DNA from: Pantoea piersonii
GTDB taxonomy: Bacteria; Pseudomonadota; Gammaproteobacteria; Enterobacterales; Enterobacteriaceae
Length of the DNA stretch: 64,000 nt
Direction: 5' to 3'
Assembly (NCBI RefSeq): GCF_003612015.1
Contig: NZ_RARB01000005.1
Location: forward strand, 62,001 to 126,000
Shown: positions 1-8,511 of the stretch, in pieces
Layout: every line of letters starts with the position of its first letter
Numbering within the stretch: position 1 is the stretch's first letter
The notes under the pieces: model-generated
Seen by the model: only the letters and a program-made list of their open reading frames with translations
Databases searched by the model: none
What the model was told of the DNA's origin: nothing
Made by a program: the position numbers and the translations under genes

Positions 1-570
1 GAGCCCTTCTCCGCCGGAAAGATCGGGTCAACCACCATGCCGCACAAGCGCAATCCCGCTGCGCTGGAGGGGCTGGCCAGCCTGACCGCGCCGGTGCTGA
101 AAAGCGCCGCGCTGATCTATGAATCGATGCACGTCGAACACGAGCGCGACGCCATGAGCTGGCGCGCCGAGTGGATCGCCCTGCCGGAGATCTGTATTTA
201 CCTCTCGGCGCAGCTGCAAAACGCCATCGCTATTTTGCGCGGCATGACGGTGAATGAAGCGCGCATGCGCCGCAACCTGAATATGCAGGGCGGTCTGCTG
301 CTGTCGGAAAAGGTGATGTTCGAACTGGGCAAAAAGCTGGGCAAGCAGACCGCGCACCATGTGGTGTACGAGTGCGCCATGCAGGCCTACGAACAGCAGC
401 GCGACTTCAAAGAGACGCTGCGCGCCCATCCGCAGATGGACAACAGCATTAGCGACGACGAACTCAACGGCTGGCTCGATCCGGTGAACTATCTCGGCTC
501 GGCGCCGCGTAAGGTGGATGAGGTGATCGCCGCCGCGCAGGCGTCGGGACTGCTGGAGATACGGGCATGA
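1..570 (+). CDS. Fumarase/aspartase-superfamily lyase, C-terminal part (5' truncated)
   Basis: The reading frame is open from base 1, so the gene starts left of the window. The first residues carry the superfamily signature (GSTTMPHKRNP), the mobile catalytic loop of argininosuccinate/adenylosuccinate lyases, fumarases and carboxymuconate cycloisomerases. The rest is helical and ends in an ADSL_C-type tail. Members eliminate fumarate or a related acid from C-N or C-S adducts in the cytoplasm. The stop overlaps the next start by four bases (ATGA), so it belongs to the downstream acetyltransferase/ABC/deacetylase operon. That context fits a lyase for a succinylated amino acid, for example S-(2-succino)cysteine, rather than purB or argH. 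The substrate is inferred. Confidence 0.8.
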   Translation, partial: EPFSAGKIGSTTMPHKRNPAALEGLASLTAPVLKSAALIYESMHVEHERDAMSWRAEWIALPEICIYLSAQLQNAIAILRGMTVNEARMRRNLNMQGGLLLSEKVMFELGKKLGKQTAHHVVYECAMQAYEQQRDFKETLRAHPQMDNSISDDELNGWLDPVNYLGSAPRKVDEVIAAAQASGLLEIRA

Positions 571-1070
571 GCGACAGTTTCCGCCAGTTGACTGAGGCTG
601 ATACCGCGGCCTATTACACGCTGGTGCACGCGGCCTACGCTTCCGCGCGCGATCTGGGCATTAAATTCGATGCGGCCACGGCCGACGCAGAGCAGATGCA
701 GCGCCATATCGCTGCGCACGGGGTTTACGGCATGTTCCGCGAGGGTGAGCTGGTCGCCTCGGTGACGCTGCGTTACCCTTGGGGCCCGCTGCCGGGCCCC
801 TTCGGTCTGCCGCATATCGGCTGGTTCGCCACCGCGCCGCACTATCGCGGTCAGCGGCTGGGAGTGAAGATGCTCGACTGGCTGGAGCAGGCCGTGCTGC
901 ACGATCAGCTGCGCGCGCCAGCCTACTCGCTCGGCACCGCCGAAAACCATCCGTGGCTGATACAGCTTTATGAGGCGATGGGCTTTGAGAAGGTCAGCAA
1001 AAAAGACCTCGGCAAAGGCCACATCACCGTTTATATGAAAAAAACGATTCATACACAGCACGCCCGCTAA
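567..1070 (+). CDS. GNAT-family N-acetyltransferase
   Basis: 167 residues with the GNAT fold. The acetyl-CoA pyrophosphate loop is visible around residues 92-98 (YRGQRLG), followed by a helix, and the C-terminal strand ends near ITVYMKK. It should transfer acetyl from acetyl-CoA to an amine. It overlaps the lyase by four bases and precedes an amino-acid ABC importer and an M20 deacetylase. N-acetylation of an imported amino-acid adduct followed by deacetylation, as in the Bacillus yxe and ytm operons, is a reasonable inference. The family is clear; the substrate is unknown. Confidence 0.85.
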   Translation: MSDSFRQLTEADTAAYYTLVHAAYASARDLGIKFDAATADAEQMQRHIAAHGVYGMFREGELVASVTLRYPWGPLPGPFGLPHIGWFATAPHYRGQRLGVKMLDWLEQAVLHDQLRAPAYSLGTAENHPWLIQLYEAMGFEKVSKKDLGKGHITVYMKKTIHTQHAR

Positions 1071-1104
1071 GCGCGGCTGCACAGAAAAGACGAGGGAAAT
1101 CACC

Positions 1105-1902
1105 ATGAAAAAAGGGTTAATCGCACTGTCCGTCGTGATGGCGGCCTCACTGCTTAGCGCCTGTGACAACAATGATAAAAACGCGCAGGGCGGTTCCGAC
1201 GCCACGACCATTCGCGTCGGCGCGACCGGCCTGAGCTTTCCCGGCGCCTTTAAAAAAGATGGCAAGCTGACCGGATTCGACGTTGAGGTTACCGAAGCGA
1301 TCGCCAAAGACCTGAACTACAAAATCGACTGGGTCACCTCGGATTTCAGCGGCCTGATGGGCCAGCTGGAGGGCGGCAAGCTGGATACCGTGGCGAACGT
1401 GGTCGCTATCACGCCAGCGCGTCAGGAGAAATATAACTTCTCCACCCCTTACAGCTATTACGGCAGCCAGATCGTTACCAATAAAGGCAACGCCGATATC
1501 AACACGCTGGACGATCTGCGCGGCAAGACGATTGCCGGCGTGCTCGGCTCCAACCATCTGGCTAACCTGAAAAAAGCCTTTGGCGATAACGGCGTAACGA
1601 TCCGCACTTACGAGAGCCGCGACGGCGCAATGAACGACGCCATCAACAATCGTGTGCAGGGCTACGTCAACTCTGGACCGATTTTGATGGCCGAGATTAA
1701 CCAGAAAGGTCTGCCGCTGAAGTTTGTCGGCCAGCCGCTGGTCATCGAGTCTGTCGGTTTTCCGTTCCACAAAGATGAGAAGGGCGACAAGCTGCGCGCC
1801 GCGTTTGACAAAGAGATCGACGCAATGCGTAAGGATGGTCGCCTGAAAGCGATTTCGGAAAAATACTTCGGCGAAGATATTACCGTACAGCCGTCTCACT
1901 AA
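1105..1902 (+). CDS. Amino-acid ABC transporter substrate-binding lipoprotein (SBP family 3)
   Basis: 265 residues. A lipoprotein signal ends in the lipobox LLSAC with the acylated Cys at residue 20, so the mature protein is anchored in the periplasm. The body is a family 3 binding protein: 'GFDVEVTEAIAKDL', then 'ITPARQEKYNFSTPY', and a hinge region 'DLRGKTIAGVLGSNH'. It resembles cystine/polar amino-acid binders (FliY/TcyA/YxeM group). The start is supported by GAGGGAAATCACC upstream. It is the first component of the importer completed by the next two genes; a hairpin separates it from the permease. Confidence 0.9.
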   Translation: MKKGLIALSVVMAASLLSACDNNDKNAQGGSDATTIRVGATGLSFPGAFKKDGKLTGFDVEVTEAIAKDLNYKIDWVTSDFSGLMGQLEGGKLDTVANVVAITPARQEKYNFSTPYSYYGSQIVTNKGNADINTLDDLRGKTIAGVLGSNHLANLKKAFGDNGVTIRTYESRDGAMNDAINNRVQGYVNSGPILMAEINQKGLPLKFVGQPLVIESVGFPFHKDEKGDKLRAAFDKEIDAMRKDGRLKAISEKYFGEDITVQPSH

Positions 1903-1921
1903 ACCCTGCGTTTACTTGTCA

Positions 1922-1949
1922 ACGTTTGCCACCGCCGGGTGGCAAACGT
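1922..1949 (+). promoter_or_regulatory. Intercistronic hairpin between binding protein and permease
   Basis: A perfect 12-bp inverted repeat (ACGTTTGCCACC / GGTGGCAAACGT) with a 4-base loop lies between the binding-protein stop and the permease start. No T-run follows, so it is unlikely to be a full terminator. Such hairpins in ABC operons commonly protect the upstream mRNA and raise binding-protein levels over permease; that role is inferred. Confidence 0.6.
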
Positions 1950-1964
1950 CGTTAAGGGCTTTTT

Positions 1965-2636
1965 ATGAATTTTGATTTTAATTATCTGCTGAAGATTTCG
2001 CCGCAAATTCTCAGCTATCTGCCGGTCACGCTGATGCTGGCCGTGGTGTCGATGGCGTGCGCCATGGTGATTGGTCTTGGGCTGTCGCTGCTGCGCAACA
2101 GCAAATCGATGGTGGTGAGCAAGCTGGTCGAGCTTTATATCTCGCTGTTCCGCGGCATGCCGTCGCTGGTGCAGCTCTTTATCATCTACTTCGGCCTGCC
2201 GCAGCTGTTCCCGGCGCTGACCGGCATGTCCGCCACCACCGCCGCGATTATCGGCTTCAGCCTGAAGACGTCAGCCTATATGGCGGAGATCTACCGCGCC
2301 GGTCTGGCGTCAGTCGACCCCACGCAGATGGAAGCGGGGCTCTCTATCGGCATGCGTCGGGCGCAGATCTATCGCCGTATCATTCTGCCGCAGGCGCTGC
2401 TGAATGCGCTGCCCGCCACCGGCAATACCTTTATTTCGCTGATCAAAGACACCTCCGTCGCTTTTGCGCTGGGCGTCTCCGAAATGTTTGCCGAAGGCAA
2501 AATGATTGCGGCGGAGTCGCTGCGCTACTTCGAAACTTTCCTCGTAGTAGGTCTGATTTACTGGTTGGTGATTATCGGTTACGCCCGCCTGCAGGCGCTG
2601 CTGGAGAAAAAACTCAGTCACTCACTGCAACGCTAA
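1965..2636 (+). CDS. Amino-acid ABC transporter permease (HisM/GlnP family)
   Basis: 223 residues with about five membrane segments and the polar amino-acid uptake permease signature, including the EAA-type loop near residues 125-145 (EAGLSIGMRRAQIYRRIILP) that docks on the ATPase. It forms the inner-membrane channel for the preceding lipoprotein and following ATPase. Only seven bases separate it from the ATPase gene. A single permease gene is present, so the channel is probably a homodimer. Confidence 0.9.
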   Translation: MNFDFNYLLKISPQILSYLPVTLMLAVVSMACAMVIGLGLSLLRNSKSMVVSKLVELYISLFRGMPSLVQLFIIYFGLPQLFPALTGMSATTAAIIGFSLKTSAYMAEIYRAGLASVDPTQMEAGLSIGMRRAQIYRRIILPQALLNALPATGNTFISLIKDTSVAFALGVSEMFAEGKMIAAESLRYFETFLVVGLIYWLVIIGYARLQALLEKKLSHSLQR

Positions 2637-2643
2637 GGCTCAT

Positions 2644-3405
2644 ATGATCAGTGTAAAACAGCTTAATAAACGTTTTGGCGATAAGGTCGTGCTGAACGAT
2701 ATCAGTCTGACGATCGGTGAAGGCGAAGTCGTGGCGATTATCGGTCCCTCCGGCTCCGGCAAATCGACCCTGCTGCGCTGCCTTAACCTGCTGGAAAAAC
2801 CGGAGTCCGGCGTTATCCAGATCGGCGAGGTTTCGCTCGATACCGCGAATTACAACGCCAAAGAAGAGCATGCGCTGCGCGGTCAGACAGCCATGGTGTT
2901 TCAGAACTACAGCCTGTTTCGCAACAAAACCGCGCTGGAGAACATCACCGAAGGCTTGATCATGGTGAAGAAGATGCCGAAAGCGCAGGCCAGCGAGACC
3001 GGCATGCAGCTGCTGGAGCTGGTCGGCATGGCACCGCAGGCGCATCAGTATCCGGTCACGCTCTCCGGCGGACAGCAGCAGCGCGTCAGCATTGCGCGCG
3101 CGCTGGCGGTCAAACCGCGCGCCATTCTGTTTGATGAGCCGACTTCCGCGCTCGATCCTGAACGCGTGCATGAAGTGCTGCAGGTGATGAAGAGCCTGGC
3201 GCAGCAGAAGACCACCATGGTAATCGTCACGCATGAAATGCAGTTCGCGAAAGAGGTGGCCGATCGCGTCATCTTTATGGCGGACGGCCATATTGTCGAG
3301 CAGGGTCCGGCGGAGCAGGTGATCAGCTTCTCCGACAACCCGGTGACGCGCCGCTTTTTGCGCCAGATGACTAACATCGAAACCAATGATGATTTCAATA
3401 TTTAA
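2644..3405 (+). CDS. Amino-acid ABC transporter ATP-binding protein
   Basis: 253 residues with all ABC ATPase motifs: Walker A (GPSGSGKST, about residues 34-42), signature LSGGQQQR (about 140-147), Walker B with D-loop (ILFDEPTSALD) and the H-loop (VTHEM). It closely follows the GlnQ/HisP/TcyN pattern. It energises uptake through the preceding permease. The next gene, an M20 deacetylase, begins 50 bases downstream in the same direction. Confidence 0.93.
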   Translation: MISVKQLNKRFGDKVVLNDISLTIGEGEVVAIIGPSGSGKSTLLRCLNLLEKPESGVIQIGEVSLDTANYNAKEEHALRGQTAMVFQNYSLFRNKTALENITEGLIMVKKMPKAQASETGMQLLELVGMAPQAHQYPVTLSGGQQQRVSIARALAVKPRAILFDEPTSALDPERVHEVLQVMKSLAQQKTTMVIVTHEMQFAKEVADRVIFMADGHIVEQGPAEQVISFSDNPVTRRFLRQMTNIETNDDFNI

Positions 3406-3455
3406 GCGCGCCGCCGCATACTTTGCCGCAGGCCACCGCACGGGAAGGAGATAAG

Positions 3456-4607
3456 ATGAAAGAGATCCGCGAACAGGACAGGGCGCTTGCCAGCCAGATC
3501 CAGGCGTTTCGCCACGATATGCACCGTTTTCCTGAGCTGTCGAACCAGGAGTTCGAAACCACGGAAAAAATTCGCGCCGCGCTCACCGACGCGGGCATCC
3601 GCATTCTCGATCTGCCGCTGAAAACCGGCCTAGTCGCTGAGGTGGGCGAGGCGTCAGGCCCGCTGGTTGTGGTGCGTTCCGATATCGACGCCCTGCCGAT
3701 CGAAGAGGAGTCCGGCGTAGAGTTTACCTCTGAGCGTGCGGGCGTTATGCACGCCTGCGGCCACGACTTCCATACCTCTGCCGCGCTGGGCGCCGCCATC
3801 TTGCTGCAACAGCAGGCAGCGTCGCTGAAAGGTCGCGTGCGCATTCTGTTCCAGGCCGCCGAAGAGACCGGTCTGGGCGCGCCCGATCTGATCGCCACCG
3901 GCGCGCTGGATGAAGCCGCTGTAATTTTCGGCATCCATAACGATCCGACCCTGCCGGTCGGCGTGGTGGGCGGCAAAGAGGGCGCGCTGACGGCGGGCGT
4001 GGATCGCTTTGAGATCAAAATCGCCGCGAAGGGCGCGCACGCGGCGAAACCGCATGAGGGCAACGACCCGATCGTTATCGTGGGCCAGATTATCAGCGCG
4101 GTGCAGACGCTGATCAGCCGCAACGTACCGTCGGATCAGAACGCCGTTGTTTCCATTACGCAGATCCACAGCGGCAGCACCTGGAACGTTATCCCGGATA
4201 CCGCCTATATGGAAGGCACGGTGCGTACCTTTAGCGCCGAGGCGCGCGCGCTGATCGAACAGCGTTTTCGGGCGCTGCTCGACGGGCTTGCCGCCGCGTT
4301 CGGCGCGAATATTGAGTTCCTGTGGCATGCCGGCCCGCCATCGGTGGTGAATACGCCGGAGTGGGTGGATTTTGCGCTGGAGCAGGCGAGCGACGTCGGT
4401 TTTGAGGCGCGCCGTATCGAGGCCAGCCCCATCGGCGAAGACTTCGCCTTCTATCAGCAGAAGATCCCGGGTACTTTTATGATGGTAGGCTCAGGCGGCC
4501 CCTGGGCGCTGCACCATCCGAAATTCCGCGTCGACGATAAAGCGCTTTTTCCAACGGCGCAGTATCTGGCGCAGCTGGCGGTTAACGCCTTGAATAAACT
4601 GGCCTGA
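3456..4607 (+). CDS. M20-family amidohydrolase/deacetylase
   Basis: 383 residues from the ATG at 3456, chosen because GGAAGGAG lies just upstream; an in-frame TTG at 3423 has no ribosome site. Metal ligands are visible in HACGHDFH and EETG, the dimerisation lid segment starts at GAHAAKPHEGNDP, and the last ligand motif is GEDFAFY. Family members (hippurate hydrolases, N-acetyl-diaminopimelate deacetylase, YxeP/SndA) remove N-acyl groups from amino acids. Beside a GNAT enzyme and an amino-acid importer, it probably deacetylates an N-acetylated amino-acid adduct. It ends the operon; a terminator follows. Confidence 0.88.
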   Translation: MKEIREQDRALASQIQAFRHDMHRFPELSNQEFETTEKIRAALTDAGIRILDLPLKTGLVAEVGEASGPLVVVRSDIDALPIEEESGVEFTSERAGVMHACGHDFHTSAALGAAILLQQQAASLKGRVRILFQAAEETGLGAPDLIATGALDEAAVIFGIHNDPTLPVGVVGGKEGALTAGVDRFEIKIAAKGAHAAKPHEGNDPIVIVGQIISAVQTLISRNVPSDQNAVVSITQIHSGSTWNVIPDTAYMEGTVRTFSAEARALIEQRFRALLDGLAAAFGANIEFLWHAGPPSVVNTPEWVDFALEQASDVGFEARRIEASPIGEDFAFYQQKIPGTFMMVGSGGPWALHHPKFRVDDKALFPTAQYLAQLAVNALNKLA

Positions 4608-4620
4608 TTATCCTGTTTTC

Positions 4621-4650
4621 GGGGCGAACGCCTGCACGTTCGCCCCTTTT
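4621..4650 (+). terminator. Rho-independent terminator after the deacetylase
   Basis: A 10-bp perfect GC-rich stem (GGGGCGAACG / CGTTCGCCCC) with a 6-base loop is followed by four T residues and a pyrimidine-rich stretch, 14 bases past the deacetylase stop. Confidence 0.85.
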
Positions 4651-4675
4651 CCCTCTTTCCCTTTTTATTCCTTAC

Positions 4676-4702
4676 TTAAGTTTCAAAACCCCACGCCGAT
4701 AA
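4676..4702 (+). promoter_or_regulatory. FliA (sigma-28) class 3 flagellar promoter
   Basis: TTAAGTTT at 4676-4683 and GCCGATAA at 4695-4702 are separated by exactly 11 bases. The recalled enterobacterial FliA consensus is TAAAGTTT-N11-GCCGATAA, so 15 of 16 positions match. It lies 70 bases upstream of the chemoreceptor start and puts that gene in the flagellar regulon. Confidence 0.85.
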
Positions 4703-4771
4703 GCTCTGTAACAGCATTGCTGTTTTATTCGCCAGCACCAGAAAAATGAAAGAGTGGGGAGAAAACCAATA

Positions 4772-6724
4772 ATGAAAGCCGATCGCGCCACAAAAAAAAG
4801 AATAAGCACCCGCGCCATGATGCTGCTGACCGGCGCGTTAACTATCACTACCGGCTTCGCCGTCACCATCGGTGTGCTGAGCTGGCAGTCAGGCCAGGCG
4901 CAACGCACCCTGGCGGAGGAGTATCTGCAGCAGATTGCGCACAGTAAGGCGATGGAAGTGGAAAAGAGCCTTAACCATGCGCGTGATGTGGCGCAGAGCC
5001 TGGGGCAGAGCCTGATAGCGATGCCGGATGCCGGCATTCATGACCGTCACGCCCTGGATAAGCTGACCGAATATACGCTCCGCAGCAATCCCGATTACCT
5101 TTCCATTTCGGTGATCCTGGAGAAAGATGTCTTCGACGGGCGCGACGCAGAGTTCGCCACGCAGAGCGGGCAGCCGCCGGAAGGGCGCTACGCCTGGTTT
5201 GTCGATAGCGATAAGGCGGGTCATTACATGATGCATCCGCTGACCTCCTTTCTGACGCCGGGTCAGGGCGACTACTATCTGGTGGCGCAGCGCACGCGCA
5301 AAGATTTTCCTACCGAACCTTACAGCTACGCCTATAACGGCGTGCCGACCCTGCTCACCTCTATCGCTACGCCGATTATCGATCGCGGCAAACTCTGGGG
5401 CGTTGTTACCTCCGACATTTCGCTGGCGGCGCTGCAGCAGCGGGTCAATGAGATTAAACCCTGGCAGGGCACCGGCTACGCCATGCTGCTCTCCAGCGGC
5501 GGAAAAATCGTCTCCTCGCCTGACAAAGAGCAGAATAACCAGATGTGGAAAGGCGACAAGAGCCGCCTGAAATCAGAGGTGACGGAGCAGGATGACGCTA
5601 TTCTCGGCGAAAAATCCCTCATCACCTGGCAGCCGGTTGTTATCGGCAACAGCAGCAACGTCTGGTATCTGGGCGTCGCCGCGCCGGTGAGCGTCGTCAT
5701 GAGCGGCGCGCGTCAGCAGCTGCACAACGCGCTCTGGATGATGCTGGCGAGCATTGTGCTGGTGAGCCTGCTGCTTGGGGTCGTATTTAGCCGCATCGTG
5801 CTGCGTCCGCTGGGCGGCGAACCTGCCGACGCGGCGGCCTTTGCGCTGGCGGTGGCGGATGGGCAACTCCATACCCGTATTCCGCTGAAAGCGGGCGACC
5901 AGAGCAGCCTGTTCTATGCGCTGCATACTATGCAGGCGCGGCTGATCGCCATGGTGAGCCATATTAAAGAGACCAGCGCATCGGTACGCGACGGCGCAGA
6001 GGAGATCGCTAAAGGTAATATCAACCTGGCGTCACGCACTGAACAGCAGGCCGCCGCGCTGGAGGAGACCGCAGCCAGCATGGAACAGCTTACGGCGACG
6101 GTGAAACACAACGCCGCCAATGCGCATCAGGCGACGACGCTGACGGAAAATGCCTCGCTGACCGCGCGCAAAGGCGAGGCGCTGGTGGGTGAGGTGGTGC
6201 AGACCATGGCGCAAATCAACGACAGCGCGCGCAAGATCGGGGATATCACCGCCATCATCAACAGCATTGCGTTTCAGACCAACATCCTGGCGCTTAACGC
6301 AGCGGTAGAAGCGGCGCGCGCAGGCGAGCAAGGGCGCGGGTTCGCCGTGGTCGCTTCAGAAGTGCGGAATCTGGCGCAGCGCAGCGCCTCGGCGGTAAAA
6401 GATATCGCCTCGCTGATTGAAGAATCAACGCAGCGCGTTGACAGCGGCGTCAGCCTGGTTCGCACTGCGGGTAGCACCATGCAGGAGATTACCCAGGCGG
6501 TGACCTCGGTGCAGGCGATTATCGACGAGATCGCTACCGCATCGGATGAGCAGAGCCGCGGTATCAGCCAGGTTTCCATCGCGGTCAACGAGATGGACAG
6601 CGTCACGCAGCAGAACGCCGCGCTGGTGCAGGAGATCTCCACCGCCGCCAGCGCTATGGAGGATCACTCCGCCATGCTGGCGCAGTCGGTCGAGCAGTTC
6701 CGGCTGGAGGGAGAGCCAGCGTAA
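4772..6724 (+). CDS. Methyl-accepting chemotaxis protein with dCache-type sensor
   Basis: 650 residues from the ATG at 4772, with GGGGAG 10 bases upstream; a GTG at 4754 is a weaker start. Order: N-terminal membrane helix (about 14-36), a roughly 270-residue periplasmic sensor with a Cache-like pattern ([21 protein letters not shown]), second membrane helix (about 320-343), HAMP, then a long cytoplasmic coiled-coil with the hairpin tip '[20 protein letters not shown]' that contacts CheA/CheW. The C-terminus lacks an NWETF-type CheR tether. A FliA promoter lies upstream. The ligand cannot be told from sequence. Confidence 0.93.
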   Translation: MKADRATKKRISTRAMMLLTGALTITTGFAVTIGVLSWQSGQAQRTLAEEYLQQIAHSKAMEVEKSLNHARDVAQSLGQSLIAMPDAGIHDRHALDKLTEYTLRSNPDYLSISVILEKDVFDGRDAEFATQSGQPPEGRYAWFVDSDKAGHYMMHPLTSFLTPGQGDYYLVAQRTRKDFPTEPYSYAYNGVPTLLTSIATPIIDRGKLWGVVTSDISLAALQQRVNEIKPWQGTGYAMLLSSGGKIVSSPDKEQNNQMWKGDKSRLKSEVTEQDDAILGEKSLITWQPVVIGNSSNVWYLGVAAPVSVVMSGARQQLHNALWMMLASIVLVSLLLGVVFSRIVLRPLGGEPADAAAFALAVADGQLHTRIPLKAGDQSSLFYALHTMQARLIAMVSHIKETSASVRDGAEEIAKGNINLASRTEQQAAALEETAASMEQLTATVKHNAANAHQATTLTENASLTARKGEALVGEVVQTMAQINDSARKIGDITAIINSIAFQTNILALNAAVEAARAGEQGRGFAVVASEVRNLAQRSASAVKDIASLIEESTQRVDSGVSLVRTAGSTMQEITQAVTSVQAIIDEIATASDEQSRGISQVSIAVNEMDSVTQQNAALVQEISTAASAMEDHSAMLAQSVEQFRLEGEPA

Positions 6725-6736
6725 CGCGATACGGAA

Positions 6737-6762
6737 GAAAGCAGCCGCCAGGCTGCTTTCTT
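6737..6762. terminator. Bidirectional terminator
   Basis: A perfect 10-bp stem (GAAAGCAGCC / GGCTGCTTTC) with a 4-base loop sits between two converging genes. It is flanked by A-rich and T-rich ends, so it can terminate both the chemoreceptor and the HD-domain gene. Confidence 0.8.
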
Positions 6763-6775
6763 TACCTTTGCCCGT

Positions 6776-7417
6776 TTAACCTTTCCAGCGCGACTGCCGA
6801 ATGATGCTGCAGAAATTGAGCGGCGCGAAGTCAGGCTGTTTATCCGCAATCACATCGGCTTTTACATTACCGAAGGTGGTCTGCGGCTTGTGCCGGATAC
6901 CGTCGTAGAAAGCCTGAATAATCTCCTCTTTAAAGGAGGCGCTGCGCGGATGCTGCTGCACCACCGCTTCGCGCTCTTCATCGCTGAACCCATCGTAACG
7001 GATACCCAGCACGTCCATTTCAACGCCAGCGGTCACCAGCGCAATTTCCGCCGCCATAAACTCAGGAATGCCGGGCGTAGTGTGCAGCGCAATCGCCGTC
7101 CAGACCTTGTCGATATCGCTTTGCGCAATGCCGTAGCTGGCCAGAAACGCTTGCGCCGCGTTCGCGCCATCCACTTCAAAACGCTTGTCGCAGCTACAGT
7201 GCTCGTGCGTCAGGCCAATATCGTGAAACATGCAGCCAACGTACAACAGTTCGCGATCGACCTTCAGCCCGCGCTGCTGGCCTGCTAAGGCACCCCAGTA
7301 GTAGACGCGGCTGGAGTGGTGAAACAGCAAATCGGATTCGCGGTCGCGAATAAACGCGGTGGCGTCGCGGGCGAGTTGCGTATCAGGAATGGTGACGCCG
7401 TTTATATGAAAGCTCAT
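6776..7417 (-). CDS. HD-domain metal-dependent hydrolase
   Basis: 213 residues. The HD signature is visible: a His in 'FHHSSRVYYWG', the central HD of 'CMFHDIGLTHEH', and a downstream His/Asp set in 'AIALHTTPGIPE'. The arrangement resembles cyanamide-hydratase-like HD proteins, so the reaction could be phosphohydrolase or hydratase. GGAGAA lies upstream of the start. It is divergent from a GlxA-type regulator, which may control it. The substrate is unknown. Confidence 0.8.
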   Translation of the reverse strand: MSFHINGVTIPDTQLARDATAFIRDRESDLLFHHSSRVYYWGALAGQQRGLKVDRELLYVGCMFHDIGLTHEHCSCDKRFEVDGANAAQAFLASYGIAQSDIDKVWTAIALHTTPGIPEFMAAEIALVTAGVEMDVLGIRYDGFSDEEREAVVQQHPRSASFKEEIIQAFYDGIRHKPQTTFGNVKADVIADKQPDFAPLNFCSIIRQSRWKG

Positions 7418-7530
7418 CAGGATTCTCCAGTGGATTAACTGGCTGTGAGCATAAAACGCATGACGCTTGTCTCAAATTGTCTTATAACGACGTTTAAGGT
7501 CATAACGACAGTTCAGGACGCCCATAGAGC

Positions 7531-8502
7531 ATGTCTCACTCAGTTACCCTGTTCGCGCTGCCCGGCGTGCAGCTGCTCGACGTTTCCGGCCCGCTTGATG
7601 TCTTTGCCGAGGCGAACCGCGCGCTGCGCCGTCAGTTCTATATTCTGCGCGTCATGGCGGCGGACGCCAGCGCCATTACCGCCTCGTCCGGCGTCCGGCT
7701 CAGCGCCGACTTTCTGCTGGGCGATGCGGTGCGCCACCCAATCGACACGCTGCTGGTGGCGGGCGCGCCGGATGCGGAACAGCAGACGCTGAGCCAGGCG
7801 CAGTGCGCGCAGCTCCGGGCGATCTGCGCGCGCAGCCAGCGCTATGGCTCAGTCTGCAGCGGCGCGCTGCTGCTGGCACAAACCGGGCTGCTGCATCAGC
7901 GGCGCGTCACGACGCACTGGGCCTGCGCCGATCTGCTGGCGCTGCGCTGTCCGCAGGCGCTGGTGGAGCCGGACGCTCTCTATGTCGCCGACGGGCCGCT
8001 GCGCACCTCGGCGGGCGTGACCGCCGGACTGGATCTGGCGCTGCGGCTGGTAGAGGAAGATTTAGGACGCGAGGTGGCCCAGGAGGTGGCGGCGAGCCTG
8101 GTGATGTTTTTTCGACGCCCGGTCAGCCAGGGGCACTTCGCCCGGCGCGACAGCGTGTCGCTGACAGGCCGCGCCGCGCTGCAGGATTTGCAGCGCTGGG
8201 CGCTGGCGCATCTGCAGGAGATTGGCGGCGTGCAGGATCTGGCGGCGCATATCGACCTTAGCGTGCGTCATCTGGGGCGTCTTTTCCGTCAGGAGCTGGA
8301 TATGCAGCCGGGAAGCTGGCTGGAAAATGCGCGCATAGAGAAAGTGCGCGCGCTGCTGGAGGAGGGGCAACTGCCGCTGAAGGCGATCCCTGCCGCCAGC
8401 GGCTATCGCAGCGGCGATGTAATGCGCCGCGCCTTTGTAAAACACACCGGCATGACGCCGGCGGTTTATCGCAGGGTATTTTTACAGCAGGGGCCAGAGT
8501 AG
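7531..8502 (+). CDS. GlxA-family transcriptional regulator (DJ-1/PfpI plus AraC HTH)
   Basis: 323 residues in two domains. Residues about 5-175 form a DJ-1/PfpI class I amidotransferase-like sensor with the nucleophile-elbow region SVCSGALLLA, where a Cys is present. Residues about 220-315 form an AraC-type double HTH ending in 'YRSGDVMRRAFVKHTGMTP'. Members of this group sense amine- or aldehyde-type metabolites and activate catabolic genes. It is divergent from the HD gene and convergent with a formaldehyde-dehydrogenase-like gene. The ribosome site is weak. Confidence 0.88.
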   Translation: MSHSVTLFALPGVQLLDVSGPLDVFAEANRALRRQFYILRVMAADASAITASSGVRLSADFLLGDAVRHPIDTLLVAGAPDAEQQTLSQAQCAQLRAICARSQRYGSVCSGALLLAQTGLLHQRRVTTHWACADLLALRCPQALVEPDALYVADGPLRTSAGVTAGLDLALRLVEEDLGREVAQEVAASLVMFFRRPVSQGHFARRDSVSLTGRAALQDLQRWALAHLQEIGGVQDLAAHIDLSVRHLGRLFRQELDMQPGSWLENARIEKVRALLEEGQLPLKAIPAASGYRSGDVMRRAFVKHTGMTPAVYRRVFLQQGPE

Positions 8503-8511
8503 CTGCGCTGC

